Shown: one piece after another, positions 35,793 to 46,400 of the stretch
Layout of the letters: every line of letters begins with the position of its first letter
Position numbering within the stretch: position 1 is the stretch's first letter
Assembly: GCF_002742625.1 (NCBI RefSeq)
Contig: NZ_PEBF01000001.1
Location: 1,922,001-1,986,000 of the forward strand
Direction: 5' to 3'
DNA from: Caulobacter sp. FWC2
GTDB taxonomy: Bacteria > Pseudomonadota > Alphaproteobacteria > Caulobacterales > Caulobacteraceae
DNA length: 64,000 nucleotides
Notes under the pieces: generated by a model
What the model was told of the DNA's origin: nothing
Seen by the model: the letters and a program-made list of their open reading frames with translations, nothing else
Databases searched by the model: none
Translations under genes and position numbers: made by a program

Positions 35793-36956
35793 TTAGCGAC
35801 GGGTGTCGATAGCGGCGGTCATCGACAGGCCGACGCGCAGCGGGTTGGCCTTCAGCTCGGCCGGGTCGAGGGCGATGCGGACGGGCAGGCGCTGAACGAC
35901 CTTGATCCAGTTGCCGGTGGCGTTCTGGGCCGGGATCAGGGCGAAGGCCGAGCCCGTGCCGCCCGACAGGCCCACGACCTTGCCGTGATAGGTCACCGAG
36001 CCGCCATAGAGGTCGGCCTTCAGTTCGACGGGCTGGCCGATCGCCACCTTGCGCAACTGGCCTTCCTTGAAGTTGGCGTCGACATAGGCCTGCTGGATCG
36101 GAACCACCTGCATCAGGACGGCGCCGGGCGCGACGCGTTGGCCGATCTGGACGTTGCGGCGGGTCACGACGCCATCGATCGGGGCGCGGATGACCGTGCG
36201 GTTCAGGTCCAGCCCGGCCTGCTCGACGCGGGCGCGGGCGGCGGCGACCTCTGGGTTGGTCTCGACGGTGGTTCCGTCGGTCAGGGTGGTGTTGGCGTTC
36301 AGCGAGCCGACGGCGGCGGCGCGGTTGGCCAGGGCCTGGACCTGGGCGGCTTTGGCCGAGGTCGCGGCGGCCTGGGCGTTGGCGAAGGCGTTCTGGGCGC
36401 GGGTCAGCTCGTCGCCCGAGACCGCGCCGTTGGCGGCCAGGGCCTTGCGGCGGTCCAGGTCGATGCGCGCGCGCTCCAGGTCGGCCTGGGCGGAGGTCAG
36501 GTTGGCGGCGGCGCGGGCCTGGTCGGCTTCGCGGGCCGTGATCTGGGCCGTCAGGCTCTGGTCGGTGGCGAGATAGCCGCGCACGCGGCGCTGGGCCTTG
36601 GCCAGATCGGCCTGGGCCGAGGCCAGGGCGATGCGGGCGTCGCTGTCGTCGAGGGTCAGCAGGATCTGACCGCGCTGGACGGTCTGGGTGTCGCGGACCG
36701 CGACGCTTTGCACCGGGCCGCCCACCAGCGGCGTGACCTGGGCGACGTCGGCGGCGACATAAGCGTTGTCGGTCTCGACATGGTGGGACCCGACCAGGGC
36801 GTACCAGGCGCCGTAGCCGACGCCGGCGATCACGACCGCGCCGGCCAGGGCGGCGAACAGCTGCTTACGCTTGGAATGGTCGGCGGCCTGGGGCGTGGAC
36901 GGGGTGATGACGGTGTTGGCGGCCTGGCCTTGGCCTTGGGCTTCGTTGTCGAACAT
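35793..36956 (-). CDS. EmrA-type membrane fusion protein (HlyD family)
   Basis: A 387-residue periplasmic adaptor with one N-terminal anchor (LFAALAGAVVIAGVGYGAWYAL), the biotinyl-lipoyl-like half HVETDNAYVAADVAQVTPLV, a long coiled coil (about residues 110-220, rich in Ala/Gln/Arg) and the returning lipoyl half NRTVIRAPIDGVVTRRNVQI. It joins the EmrB pump to the outer-membrane channel encoded 25 bases upstream. The gene order channel-adaptor-pump is complete. Confidence 0.92.
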   Translation of the reverse strand: MFDNEAQGQGQAANTVITPSTPQAADHSKRKQLFAALAGAVVIAGVGYGAWYALVGSHHVETDNAYVAADVAQVTPLVGGPVQSVAVRDTQTVQRGQILLTLDDSDARIALASAQADLAKAQRRVRGYLATDQSLTAQITAREADQARAAANLTSAQADLERARIDLDRRKALAANGAVSGDELTRAQNAFANAQAAATSAKAAQVQALANRAAAVGSLNANTTLTDGTTVETNPEVAAARARVEQAGLDLNRTVIRAPIDGVVTRRNVQIGQRVAPGAVLMQVVPIQQAYVDANFKEGQLRKVAIGQPVELKADLYGGSVTYHGKVVGLSGGTGSAFALIPAQNATGNWIKVVQRLPVRIALDPAELKANPLRVGLSMTAAIDTRR

Positions 36957-36981
36957 GGGAGGGGCTCCGGAGAGAATGGGG

Positions 36982-38409
36982 TCAGGCGGCGCGGAAGCCG
37001 CCGCCGAGGGCGCGCACGAGCGCGACGTCCAGGGTGAAGGCGCGGGTTTCGAGGTCGGCGACCGCTCGCTGGTTGGCGATCATCGCGTCCTCGGCCGTGA
37101 GGACGTCGAGATAGGTCGACAGCGCGCCGCGATAGCGCTGGACGGCGATGCCGTGGGCGGCGGTGGAGGCCTGCAAGGCCGCCCGGCTTTCCGAGAGGCG
37201 GACATCCAGGGCGCGGGCGCTGACGGCGGCGTCGGCCACGTCCTGTAGCGCCTGGGCCAAGGTCCCGTTGTAGCTGGCGACGGCGAGGTCGTAGTCGGCC
37301 GCGGCGCCGCGATAGTTGGCGCGCAGGGCGCCGCCCTCGAAGATCGGCAGGCTCACGGCTGGCCCGATGGAGCCGATGCGCGAGCTGGCGTTGTTTAGCA
37401 GGTCCAGACCCAGAGCCTGCTGGCCGAAATAGGCCGAGAGGTTCACTGCCGGGTAGAACTGGGCCTTGGCCTGCTTGATCCTCTGGCTGGCGGCTTCAGC
37501 CCGCAGGCGGGCGGCGACGACGTCGGGGCGACGACCGATCAGGTCGGCGCTGAGATTCGCCGGCAGGCCGAACGCCTTGACCGCGCCAACGGCGGGGCGG
37601 GCGATGGCCAGGCCTCGGTCGGGGCCGGCGCCCAGCAGGGCGGCCAAACGATTGCGGGTCAGGCCGATCTGCTCGTCCAGCGCGGCCAGGTCGGCCCGGG
37701 CCGAGGCCAGGCGGGCCTTAGACTGTTCGGCCGCGCCCTGGTTCTCCAGGCCGTTGGCGACCCGTTCGGCGGTGAGGCTCGCCGACTGCTCGCGGATGCG
37801 CGCCGCGTCCTGGCTGGCGTCGCGGTCGGCGAACAGCTGGGCCAGGTCGGCATAGGCGGTGGCGATATTGGTCGAGAGCACGAGGCGCGCCTCGGCGGCG
37901 TCGGCCTTGGCGGCTTCGGCGTCCGAGGTCGCCGCCGCGAGCGCCGCGCGGTTCTTTCCGAAGAAATCCAGTTCCCACGCGAAGTCCAGCGCGACGCGGC
38001 CGCTGTCGTTGTAGCCCTTGGGCACGAAGGCGGCGGGGATGCCGTTGTTATAGCTCTGCTTGACCGAGGCGTACGACCCGTTGGCCGTGACGCTGGGCAG
38101 GGTCGCGGCGCGGGCCTGGGCCGTGGCCGCCTGGGCCTCGGCGAGGCGGGCCTTGGCTGCCGCCAAGTCGGGCGAGCCGGCCAGGGCTTCGTCCATCAGC
38201 CCGTTCAATTGCCTTTCGCCATAAGCGGTCCACCACTGATCGCCCGGCCAGTCGGCGGAGGGGGCGGCGAGACGGTTGGCCGACGCGTAGGCGCTCGGGG
38301 CTTTCAGCGTTTGGGTGAGCGGTGTCGCGGGGATGACCGCGCAGGCGCCGAGGCTGCTGGCCAGCAGTGCGCTGGCGATTGCCGCGCGAAGAGCGTTCGG
38401 AGAGGGCAT
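36982..38409 (-). CDS. Outer-membrane efflux channel lipoprotein (NodT/OprM family)
   Basis: A 475-residue RND/EmrAB-type outer-membrane factor. The signal peptide ends in a lipobox (ASSLGACAVIP), so the mature protein is probably lipidated at Cys22. Two repeats of the OEP domain follow, with long Ala/Gln/Arg-rich helices that build the periplasmic tunnel, and the NodT pattern DWPGDQWWTAYGERQLNGLM. It is first in the four-gene minus-strand efflux operon, with the promoter in the 112-base gap shared with a divergent TetR gene. Confidence 0.92.
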   Translation of the reverse strand: MPSPNALRAAIASALLASSLGACAVIPATPLTQTLKAPSAYASANRLAAPSADWPGDQWWTAYGERQLNGLMDEALAGSPDLAAAKARLAEAQAATAQARAATLPSVTANGSYASVKQSYNNGIPAAFVPKGYNDSGRVALDFAWELDFFGKNRAALAAATSDAEAAKADAAEARLVLSTNIATAYADLAQLFADRDASQDAARIREQSASLTAERVANGLENQGAAEQSKARLASARADLAALDEQIGLTRNRLAALLGAGPDRGLAIARPAVGAVKAFGLPANLSADLIGRRPDVVAARLRAEAASQRIKQAKAQFYPAVNLSAYFGQQALGLDLLNNASSRIGSIGPAVSLPIFEGGALRANYRGAAADYDLAVASYNGTLAQALQDVADAAVSARALDVRLSESRAALQASTAAHGIAVQRYRGALSTYLDVLTAEDAMIANQRAVADLETRAFTLDVALVRALGGGFRAA

Positions 38410-38426
38410 CGGCTTCTCGTTTTCAA

Positions 38427-38493
38427 ACCGTACTGTTCGGTCTAATTATCTTTCGCCGTGACGGCGTCAAGCGAAAAGTGTACAGTCTGGTCC
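38427..38493. promoter_or_regulatory. Paired candidate TetR operators, efflux operon / tetR
   Basis: Two related 12-mers, ACTGTTCGGTCT (38432-38443) and ACAGTCTGGTCC (38482-38493), lie 50 bases apart in the divergent gap. The first sits inside the imperfect palindrome ACCG-N7-CGGT (38427-38441). Both match the general form of TetR-type drug-efflux operators. Confidence 0.4.
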
Positions 38494-38521
38494 AGAAAAG
38501 AATTGTGGAGGAGCCCGGCCC

Positions 38522-39127
38522 ATGCGGGTGAAGAGCGAGGAGAAGCGGCTGGCCATCCTGGACGCCGCCAAGGGTGTGTTCCTGGAGCGGGGCTATGTCG
38601 CCGCCAGCATGGCCGAGGTGTCCGCGCGCGTGGGCGGATCCAAGCAGACGCTCTACAGCTACTTTGCCTCGAAGGAGGAGCTTTTCGTCGCCGTGATGCT
38701 GGAGAAGGGGGCCACGCAGGTCGAACCGATATTCGATGCGTTCCTCGGCAGCGAGAACCTGGCCGAGGCCGTGCGTTGTTTCGCCCTGGCCTTCGCGCGC
38801 TTCATCGCGGGGGACGAGATCATCGCCTTTCGCCGGATCGTCTATGCCGAGGGCGCCAAGTCGGACCTTGGCCGGCTGTTCTACGAGAACGGCCCCAAGC
38901 GCGGCTGGACCCGAATGGCCGCGGATTTCGAACGCGCGATGGACGAGGGGCGGATGCGCCGCGCCGACCCGTGGACGGCGGTCAACCAATTACATGCCCT
39001 GTGCGAGGCTGGACCGATCCAGCGTCTTCTGGAGGGGTCGGAGAGCGGGATCGATGAAGACGCCCTGACGGCAGCGGCCGAAGCCGCTGCCGATACCTTC
39101 ATTCGCGCTTACGGGCCGCCAGCCTAA
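38522..39127 (+). CDS. TetR-family regulator divergent from the efflux operon
   Basis: A 201-residue TetR/AcrR repressor: the helix-turn-helix at about residues 8-55 (KRLAILDAAKGVFLERGYVA, GGSKQTLYSYFASKEEL) is followed by a C-terminal domain of the kind common in efflux repressors. GGAGGAG at 38506-38512 precedes the ATG. It probably represses both itself and the channel-emrA-emrB-tetR operon through the repeats in the shared promoter region. Confidence 0.88.
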   Translation: MRVKSEEKRLAILDAAKGVFLERGYVAASMAEVSARVGGSKQTLYSYFASKEELFVAVMLEKGATQVEPIFDAFLGSENLAEAVRCFALAFARFIAGDEIIAFRRIVYAEGAKSDLGRLFYENGPKRGWTRMAADFERAMDEGRMRRADPWTAVNQLHALCEAGPIQRLLEGSESGIDEDALTAAAEAAADTFIRAYGPPA

Positions 39128-39155
39128 CGACTGCTTCGCGCCCACACGTCATGGT

Positions 39156-40787
39156 TCAGACGCGATAGCGCGCTTCCAGCAGGTCGATTTCGCGAACGAT
39201 CTTGCGGGCCGCCTCGCCGTCGAGAGCGCGTTCACGCACCATCCGGAAGATGACGTCGCGCTCGGCGACGAGGCCGGCGACCCGCAGTTGCCTTTCGATC
39301 TGCTCGACCTTGCGATCGATCGCGGCGGCTTCGGGCGTCTGCAGGCGTCCATCGATCCTCCGCCGATAGAGTTCCATGATCCGCGCCGAGGCGTCGGTAT
39401 AGAGATCGGCGTCGTCGCGACCTTCGCCCAGGGCATGCTGCGCGGTCTCGATCGCCTGGATCGCGGCCTGGGCCGCCACGGCGCGGGCCTGGTCGATCTC
39501 GGCCTGATGCGACGGTTCCGGCGGAAGTTCGAGGTTTCGGAGCACGCGCGGCAACCCGACACTGGCCACCAGCAACGAGACGACAATCACGCCTGCGGCC
39601 AGAAAGATCGCCAGGTCGCGGGCGGGGAAGGCGGTTCCGTCGGCCAGGGTCAGCGGCAGGGTCAGGACGCCCGCCAGGGTGATGGCCCCGCGCACGCCAG
39701 CGAAGGACATGCCCAAAACCAAGCGCCAACCGATCTTGGGCGGACGTTCGCCGCGCCGGTGCGCCCTAAACAGCGTCCAGCGCAATGAGGTCCAGACCCA
39801 GGCGAAGCGCATCGCGCCCAGCGCCACGCTGATCGCGAGAACATAGACGGCTAGCCACCACGTCTCGTGATGGCCCGTCAGCTGGACCGTCTGCGCCGCC
39901 TTCTGGAGAATGCCGGGCATTTGCTCGCCAAGCAGCACGAAGATGATCCCGTTGGCGGTGAATTGTACGGTGTCCCAGACGGCTGCGCGCCTCACCCGCG
40001 TCACCGCGAGGCTTTCGCCGGACTGTTCGGTGAAGCTCATGGTCACCCCGGCGGCGACCGCGGCCAGGATTCCCGAACAGTGGAAGTGTTCGGCGAGCAG
40101 GTAGGCCCCGAACGGGATCAGCAGGCTGACTAGGATCTGGGCGCTGGTGTCCTCGCCCAACCGGCGCGTCAGCCATTGCTTGGCTCGGGTGATCGACCAG
40201 GTGACGCACACCCCGATCGCCAAGCCCCCAAGCGCGACCCAGAGGAACGTGACGAAGGCTTCCTGCAGCGAGAAGGCGCCGGTCAGCATGGCGGCGACGG
40301 CGAAGCGCATGCACACGAGACCCGAGGCGTCGTTGAGGAGGGATTCGCCCTCCAGGATGTGCATCATCCGCTTGGGGATGGGCGCGCGGGCGGCGATCGC
40401 GGACACGGCGATGGGGTCCGTCGGGGAAATGACCGCCGCCAAGGCGAACGCCACCGGCAGGGGCATGGCCGGGATCATCAGGTGGATCAGCCACCCCACG
40501 CCGACGACGGTCAGCACCACCAGGCCCAGGGCCAGTTCCAGCACGATGGCCTTGTCTCGCAGCAGGTCTTCCTTAGGGATCCGCCAGCCATCCAGAAACA
40601 GCAGCGGCGGCAGGAAGAGCAGGAAGAACAGGTCTGGCTTCAACTCGACGGTCGGGACGACCGACGCGGCGATGAGCGCGCCAAGAGCGATCTGAACGAG
40701 GGGAAGGGGCAGGCGGCTGAAACGCGCCAGCGAACCGCTGATGATGACGGCCAGCAACAGAACCAGGATCGTGACGACGGGATCCAA
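39156..40787 (-). CDS. Na+/H+ antiporter, CPA1 family
   Basis: A 543-residue cation:proton antiporter with about 12 membrane helices. CPA1 markers are FLLFLPPLLFLDGWRIPKED, the ion-binding helix AAVISPTDPIAVSAIA, EGESLLNDASGLVCMRFAVA and FAGVRGAITLAGVLTLPL. The C-terminal 110 residues or so are cytoplasmic and rich in charged helices (EQIERQLRVAGLVAERDVI). It expels Na+ (or K+/Li+) in exchange for protons for pH and salt homeostasis. It seems monocistronic: the neighbours are a convergent tetR and a phosphodiesterase gene 152 bases downstream of its own start region. Confidence 0.9.
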   Translation of the reverse strand: MDPVVTILVLLLAVIISGSLARFSRLPLPLVQIALGALIAASVVPTVELKPDLFFLLFLPPLLFLDGWRIPKEDLLRDKAIVLELALGLVVLTVVGVGWLIHLMIPAMPLPVAFALAAVISPTDPIAVSAIAARAPIPKRMMHILEGESLLNDASGLVCMRFAVAAMLTGAFSLQEAFVTFLWVALGGLAIGVCVTWSITRAKQWLTRRLGEDTSAQILVSLLIPFGAYLLAEHFHCSGILAAVAAGVTMSFTEQSGESLAVTRVRRAAVWDTVQFTANGIIFVLLGEQMPGILQKAAQTVQLTGHHETWWLAVYVLAISVALGAMRFAWVWTSLRWTLFRAHRRGERPPKIGWRLVLGMSFAGVRGAITLAGVLTLPLTLADGTAFPARDLAIFLAAGVIVVSLLVASVGLPRVLRNLELPPEPSHQAEIDQARAVAAQAAIQAIETAQHALGEGRDDADLYTDASARIMELYRRRIDGRLQTPEAAAIDRKVEQIERQLRVAGLVAERDVIFRMVRERALDGEAARKIVREIDLLEARYRV

Positions 40788-40939
40788 AACACCTCCAATG
40801 GCGATCCAGACAGGATCGTCGCAAGCTTACGATACGGTTCGGCTCGGAGCCGTTGAGGCGGCCAGTGCAAGGGCGTTCGTCAAGACTGTCAAATTCAAGC
40901 CGGGATCGCGTTAGTCCGCGAAGGCGAAGCGTCTAACGG

Positions 40940-41902
40940 CTAAAGAGCGTATTTGCGCCCTTCCTCCGCGATCATGAAGTTGAAAAAGCCGATCTCTTCG
41001 AGTTGCCGCTCTATCGACCTGCGGCTCGATCGCGGCGCTCCCGAAGGTTTGATGTGCGTGACGAGGATAGGCAGCGCCCGCATGCGAGCGTCATCCTGTG
41101 TCATGCCGCGCAAGGTCTGAAGCTCATTGTTCAGCCACATCGGGGTCAGGTGCCCGTAGAGCCGGGCGGTTGGGACTGGGTCGGGATACGAGACCTCGAT
41201 CAGCATTCCCCGCAGCCGCCCTTGCCGCACCAGCGGGGCGACGGCGCGCCAAAGATCTTCCAGGTTCGTCGCGTGTTCGACCGCGTCGGGACCCGTGTCG
41301 CCCAGGCAGAGGAAGGCGTCCTGCCCGTTCCGGAGTAGGAACGCTGTCGACGTCACCCCTCCGTGCGAAAGCGGGTAGGCCGTGACGGTCATGCCCGTTC
41401 CAGCGATCGGCGCGGGCGTCCCGCCCGGTTCCAGGTCCTTGTAGTGATATTTGCCTATACGCGGCAGGGGACCACGGTCGCCCATGTTGGGCCATGCGAC
41501 CCAGTTGAAATAATGATCCGCGAGCGCCTGGTTCACCTGCGGCAGGCCCATGATGTCTTTCTGGGTGTCGTCTGGGGACGCCAGTACAAGACCCGCGACA
41601 TGGTCGAGGTGGGCGTGTGTGATCAGGTAGGCGGCGATGGAGGCCATCACCTGTTCGCGCGAGCCCGCGCCCGGGTAGCGCCCCTTGCGCACGGCCCGAT
41701 CAAGGCCTGATGCCAGCGTGCCCGCGTCGCACATGACGCCCGCGCGAGTCCCGTGGGCGACGACATGGTAGGCGCTCGTCGGCTCTTCCACGCCGCCGTT
41801 GACGCCTAGCGCGACGACATCGAAGGCGGCCGGGGGCGGCGCGGCCGCCGAGAGCATGAGAAGCGCCGGAAGAAGCGCTCGCGGGAAACCTCGACCTTGC
41901 AT
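40940..41902 (-). CDS. Exported class II cyclic-nucleotide phosphodiesterase (metallo-beta-lactamase fold)
   Basis: A 320-residue protein with a signal peptide (FPRALLPALLMLSAAAPPPAA). The motif THAHLDHVAGLVLASP fits the class II cAMP phosphodiesterase signature (H-x-H-L-D-H, then hydrophobic residues and S-P), and further metal ligands appear in YPLSHGGV and FLCLGDTGPDAVEHA. VTHIKPS near the C-terminus is also typical. The family, like yeast Pde1 and Vibrio CpdP, hydrolyses 3',5'-cAMP to AMP. Export suggests it acts on extracellular or periplasmic cyclic nucleotides. It is divergent from a purine nucleoside permease family gene, with a TonB receptor and adenosine deaminase beyond, suggesting nucleotide scavenging. 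Confidence 0.85.
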   Translation of the reverse strand: MQGRGFPRALLPALLMLSAAAPPPAAFDVVALGVNGGVEEPTSAYHVVAHGTRAGVMCDAGTLASGLDRAVRKGRYPGAGSREQVMASIAAYLITHAHLDHVAGLVLASPDDTQKDIMGLPQVNQALADHYFNWVAWPNMGDRGPLPRIGKYHYKDLEPGGTPAPIAGTGMTVTAYPLSHGGVTSTAFLLRNGQDAFLCLGDTGPDAVEHATNLEDLWRAVAPLVRQGRLRGMLIEVSYPDPVPTARLYGHLTPMWLNNELQTLRGMTQDDARMRALPILVTHIKPSGAPRSSRRSIERQLEEIGFFNFMIAEEGRKYAL

Positions 41903-42211
41903 GACGCCCTATCTCGAAAAGATCTGAAGCCTGTCGGGCCGGGAGCGGAATAGCGAGGCGGAAGGAGCGTGGCGGCGCCGCGGGCAGCGAGCACCCCCTT
42001 GGCGCTGTCCTAAGGGGCAGGACCGGCGCGAGCTTGCTCGGTACGGCGTCACATGAAGTAAGAAATTATTTCCGCTCACGCGCTCGCTTGACCGGCGGGC
42101 GCCACGCGCCATTGCATCCGACCAGAACAAGGCTTTCAGCGTCCCGGCGATCCGCTGCGGCGCAGGGGTCTTGGCGTAGCGTACAGGGCCGAGTTGGGGG
42201 AATTTGCGATC
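41903..42211. promoter_or_regulatory. Divergent intergenic region, phosphodiesterase / nucleoside permease
   Basis: 309 bases with no supportable gene. An AT-rich patch at about 42053-42072 stands out against GC-rich flanks and may mark a promoter; I cannot define boxes or an operator. Confidence 0.35.
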
Positions 42212-43264
42212 ATGTTGAACTTGTCCGCCTGGACACGCCGATCCCTTTTGGCCGTGGCCTTCGCGGGGATGACGGCGACGTCGGCCCTGGCTCAGGCGCC
42301 GGTTTCGCCGCCCGTCGCGTCCACGGCGACCGCTCCCATCCCGATCCGAGTCGTCGTCGTCACGGCCTATGGGTTGGAAGACAGGGCGTGGATGGCCAAG
42401 GCGCCCCAGACGCTGGACTTCCCCAACGGAGTCGCGCCGCTCGGCTACGACCCGGCGAAGGGCGTCCTGATCGTGCGCACCGGCGTGGGCACCAACCATG
42501 CGGCCATCACCACCTTCGCCCTGGCGACCGATCCGCGCTTCGACCTTTCCAAGGCTTACTGGGTCATCGCCGCCATCGCCGGGGTCAATCCGAACGAGGC
42601 CTCGCCCGGGTCTGCGGCGTGGATCGGAAACGTCATCGATGTCGACTTCGGCAAGTGGGTCGATCCGCGCGAGGCCCCGCCGGAATGGACGGGCGGCTAT
42701 CCGCCGTTCGAGCCGCCGCGCGCCGACCGCCCCAGCAGCGTCTACTATCCGCTCAACGTCGGCCTGCGGGATTGGGCTTACGGGCTGACAAAGGGCATCC
42801 AGCTTCCAGACACCGATGCGCTGAAGACGGCGCGGGCGCGCTTCTCGGGCTATCCGAACGGCGCCAAGCCGCCCTTCGTGCTGACCGGCGACGAAATCTC
42901 CGGCCAGGCCTACTGGCACGGCGAAATGCTGACAAAGCGCTACGCCAAGCTCGCCACGGACTTCAGTGGCGGCAAGAGCCGGTTCGTGATGACCGCCATG
43001 GAGGACACAGGCGTCGCTAACGCCCTCCGGAGGCTCGCCGTGGTCGGCAAGGCCGACTACGACCGGCTGGTCGTTCTGCGGACCGCCAGCAACTACTCGC
43101 AACAGGCTCCGGGCGAGGGTCCGGTCGACAGCATGAACCGCCCCTATGCCGGGGTCGGCGACGCCGCCGCCTACGCCGCCCTCGTGGTGGCCGGCAAGGT
43201 CGTCGACGAGCTCTCGGGCAACTGGGCGGTCTATCGCGACAAGATTCCCGGCGACGGGAAGTAA
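42212..43264 (+). CDS. Purine nucleoside permease (NUP) family protein
   Basis: A 350-residue exported protein with a signal peptide (SLLAVAFAGMTATSALAQ) and the NUP family sequence: YGLEDRAWMAKAPQTLDFPN, GTNHAAITTFALATDPRFDL, AGVNPNEASPGSAAWIGNVI and the C-terminal SNYSQQAPGEGPVDSMNRPY. NUP proteins were defined as yeast purine nucleoside transporters, but they have no membrane helices and resemble nucleoside phosphorylases. Here a periplasmic nucleoside-binding or -cleaving role seems likely. The start at 42212 follows GTTGGGGG at 42193-42200; GTG-type upstream starts are possible. Next gene: a TonB receptor 209 bases on. Confidence 0.85.
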   Translation: MLNLSAWTRRSLLAVAFAGMTATSALAQAPVSPPVASTATAPIPIRVVVVTAYGLEDRAWMAKAPQTLDFPNGVAPLGYDPAKGVLIVRTGVGTNHAAITTFALATDPRFDLSKAYWVIAAIAGVNPNEASPGSAAWIGNVIDVDFGKWVDPREAPPEWTGGYPPFEPPRADRPSSVYYPLNVGLRDWAYGLTKGIQLPDTDALKTARARFSGYPNGAKPPFVLTGDEISGQAYWHGEMLTKRYAKLATDFSGGKSRFVMTAMEDTGVANALRRLAVVGKADYDRLVVLRTASNYSQQAPGEGPVDSMNRPYAGVGDAAAYAALVVAGKVVDELSGNWAVYRDKIPGDGK

Positions 43265-43368
43265 CGACCTGAAACGGCGGATCGGCCCTCACGGTCGGTC
43301 CGACCGCGAGGACGCGCCAAGTGTCCCGACCGTTGGAGGAAACACCGCAGGCCCCGCTTCACGGCTCG

Positions 43369-43388
43369 CCAGGCGCTTCGGCGCCTGG
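43369..43388 (+). other. UUCG-capped hairpin between NUP gene and TonB receptor
   Basis: CCAGGCGC-TTCG-GCGCCTGG is a perfect 8-bp stem closed by the very stable UUCG tetraloop, 85 bases before the receptor start. It has no T tract; it may stabilise or attenuate the transcript rather than terminate it. Confidence 0.5.
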
Positions 43389-43473
43389 ACGCGGCCGGCG
43401 GCGCGGCGGGCTTAACGGCTTCAGTTCGGTGTGGCTCGGGGGGACCGCGGCGCACCACCTCAAGGGGATCCAA

Positions 43474-46400
43474 ATGCGACATCTTTATGCCGCGAGCGCC
43501 ATCGCGCTCGCCTTGGCGGCCACCGGGACGACGGTCGTCGCCCAGGAGACGACCTCCTCGATCCGCGGCTCGGTGACCGCCGGCAGCGCGGCCTCGGTCA
43601 ACGCCAGCGTCAGCGCCGTACACGAACCCTCGGGCACGACCGCGAACGCCACCACCAACAGCGCCGGCGCCTTCAACCTGACCGGCTTGCGTCCGGGCGG
43701 CCCTTACACCGTGACGGTGACTGCGCCGGGCTTCGCGCCGGTGACCTCGCAGAACCTCTTCCTGAGCGTGGGTCAGCCTTATGTCCTGCCGGTCGCCGTG
43801 GGCGACACGCAGGTCGACGCCCTGGTGGTGACCGCCACGCGGGGGGAAAAGAGCGGCCCGCTGGTCACGGTGTTCGACCGCGACAGCATCGCCAGCGTGG
43901 CCTCGGTGTCCCGCGATATCCGCGACATCGCCCGTCGCGATCCGTTCGCTTCGTTCAATCCCAGCACCCGCGGTGTTTCGATCGCGGGCCAGAACGGCCG
44001 GACCAACCGCTTCTCGGTCGACGGCGTGCGCTTTTCGGACAACTTCGGCCTGAACCAGGGCGGCCTGCCCAGCGCGCGGGGCCCCATCCCCTTGGACGCG
44101 ATCGAGCAGCTGTCGGTCAAGATCGCGCCCTATGACATCTCCGAAGGGGATTTCCAGGGCGGCTCGATCAATGTCGTTCTGCGCTCGGGTGGCAACAAGT
44201 TCACCGGCGCCGCCGGTTACACCTATTCGGACGACAGCCTGATGGGCACGAAGTCCAAGGGCAGCACCTTCTCGCAAGAGATGACCTCCAAGACGCGCAA
44301 CGCGTTCATCTCGGGGCCGATCATCAAGGACAAGCTGTTCTTCGCGTTCGCCTACGAGAAGCTTGATGAGACCGTCCCGTCGGTCTTCGGCCCGCCGGGC
44401 TCGGGCAACGCCGTACCGAACCTGACCCAGGGGCAGATCGATCAGGTCACCTCGATCGCCAAGTCGGTCTATGGCTACGACACGCTCGGCGTGCTGACCA
44501 GCCGTCCGGAAAAGGACAAGAAATGGACGCTGAAGCTCGACTGGAACATCAGCGACAACCAGCGCCTGTCCTATTCGACCATCCAGAACAAGGGTGAGAC
44601 GATCGCGCTGAGCGGCGGCACCTCGTCGATCACCTCGCCGGGCCTGGGCCTGGGCTCCTATGCCACTCATGAGCCGGAGAAGGTCGAGACCCACGTCCTG
44701 CAGCTGAACTCCCGGTGGACCAACGCTTTCAGCACCGAGTTGCGGGTCAACTATCGCGACTCGATGAAGATCCCGATCTCGTTCGGCTCGCCAGGCTACA
44801 GCGACATCACCGTCTGCCTCGACCCGGTCGCCGTCGGTTCGCTGAACCAGTGCACCCAGACGGGCACGCCGCGACTGGTGTTCGGCACGGAAGCCTTCAG
44901 CCAGGCCGACGTCGTCGGGCAAAAGCAGTACGGCGCCGAATTCGTCGCCCGCTACAACCTCGGCGACCACGCCTTCAAGCTGCATGCGTCCTACAGCCGG
45001 CTGAAGATCAGCAACACCTTCGTGGCCAACTCGCTGGGCACCTACTATTTCGACTCCTTGGCGGACTTCCAGACCCGCCAGGCCGGCCAGCTTCTGTACC
45101 AGTACTCGATCACGGGCAAGCTGTCGGATGCCAGCGCCAGCTTCGACTATGATCAGCTGACCTTCGGCGCCCAGGACAGCTGGGACATCACGCCGGAGCT
45201 GAACATCACCGCCGGCGTCCGTTTCGACGGCTACAAGATGAACGACCAGGCGCCGCTGAAGACGTCGTTCGTCAATCGCTACGGCTTCGCCAACAACGCC
45301 AATATCGACGGCAACCTCGTTGTCCAGCCGCGCGTCGGCGTGACCTGGCGGCCGACCGATCGCCTGACGGTCCGCGGCGGCGTGGGCCTGTTCAACGGCG
45401 GCGCGCCGGACGTTTTCGTCGGCAACAGCTTCTCGAACGCCGGGGTGTTCACCAACACGGTTACGATCGGCCGCGCCGTCGGCGGTACGGGCTGCACCAT
45501 CCCGGCCACGGTGGCCAACGCCGCGGCGATCTGCGCGGCGGCCCTGAACAATGTGCAGGGCAACAAGATCGACCCGCTGGTGAGCAGCTATCTGCAGACC
45601 AACATCTCCGCGCTCGGGGCCTCGCCGACCTCGTTCATCCTGCCGAGCTTCAAGCTGCCCGCGCAGTGGAAGACCAACCTGTCGGTCGACTACGTGGCGG
45701 ATCTGGGCGAGCGACTGGGCGACGGCTGGCGCTTCGGCGCGGACCTGTTCTATGGGCGCGCGGACTCCGCAGCCTACTATACCGACCTGCGCCTGACGAA
45801 GGTCGGAACGGCGCCCGACGGTCGCGCCATCTATGCCGACACCTATACCAACACGGCCAACAGCGACCTGGCCATGCTGAGCACCGACAAGGGCAAGTCG
45901 ATCATCGCCGTCGCCCGAGCCAGCAAGTCCTTCGACTTCGGCCTGGATACCGGCATCAGCTATACATACTCGGACGTGAAGTCGCTGTCGGACATGGGCA
46001 GCTACGCCTCGGGCGGTTCGACGGCCAGCGGCACCTACGGCGGCCAGCCGATGGTCGACCCGAACCAGCCGGCCTATGGTCGGTCCAGCTACGAGGTGCG
46101 GGACAACTGGAAGTTCAACATCGACTACGCCCACGCCTTCTTCGGCGACTACAAGACCAGCTTCAACCTGTTCGGGGAACTGCGCTCGGGCTCGCCCTAC
46201 AGCCTGACGATGAACACCACCTCGTCCAACAGCCGCTCGACCCTGTTCGGCACGACCGGCGGCACCAACCGCTATCTGCTGTATGTGCCGGATGTGTCGA
46301 GCATCACCGCCGACTCCAAGGTCAGCTATGCCTCGACGGCGGTCTACGAGGCGTTCCGCGACTTCGTGCGGGCCAACGACCTGAGCCAGGGCGTGATCGG

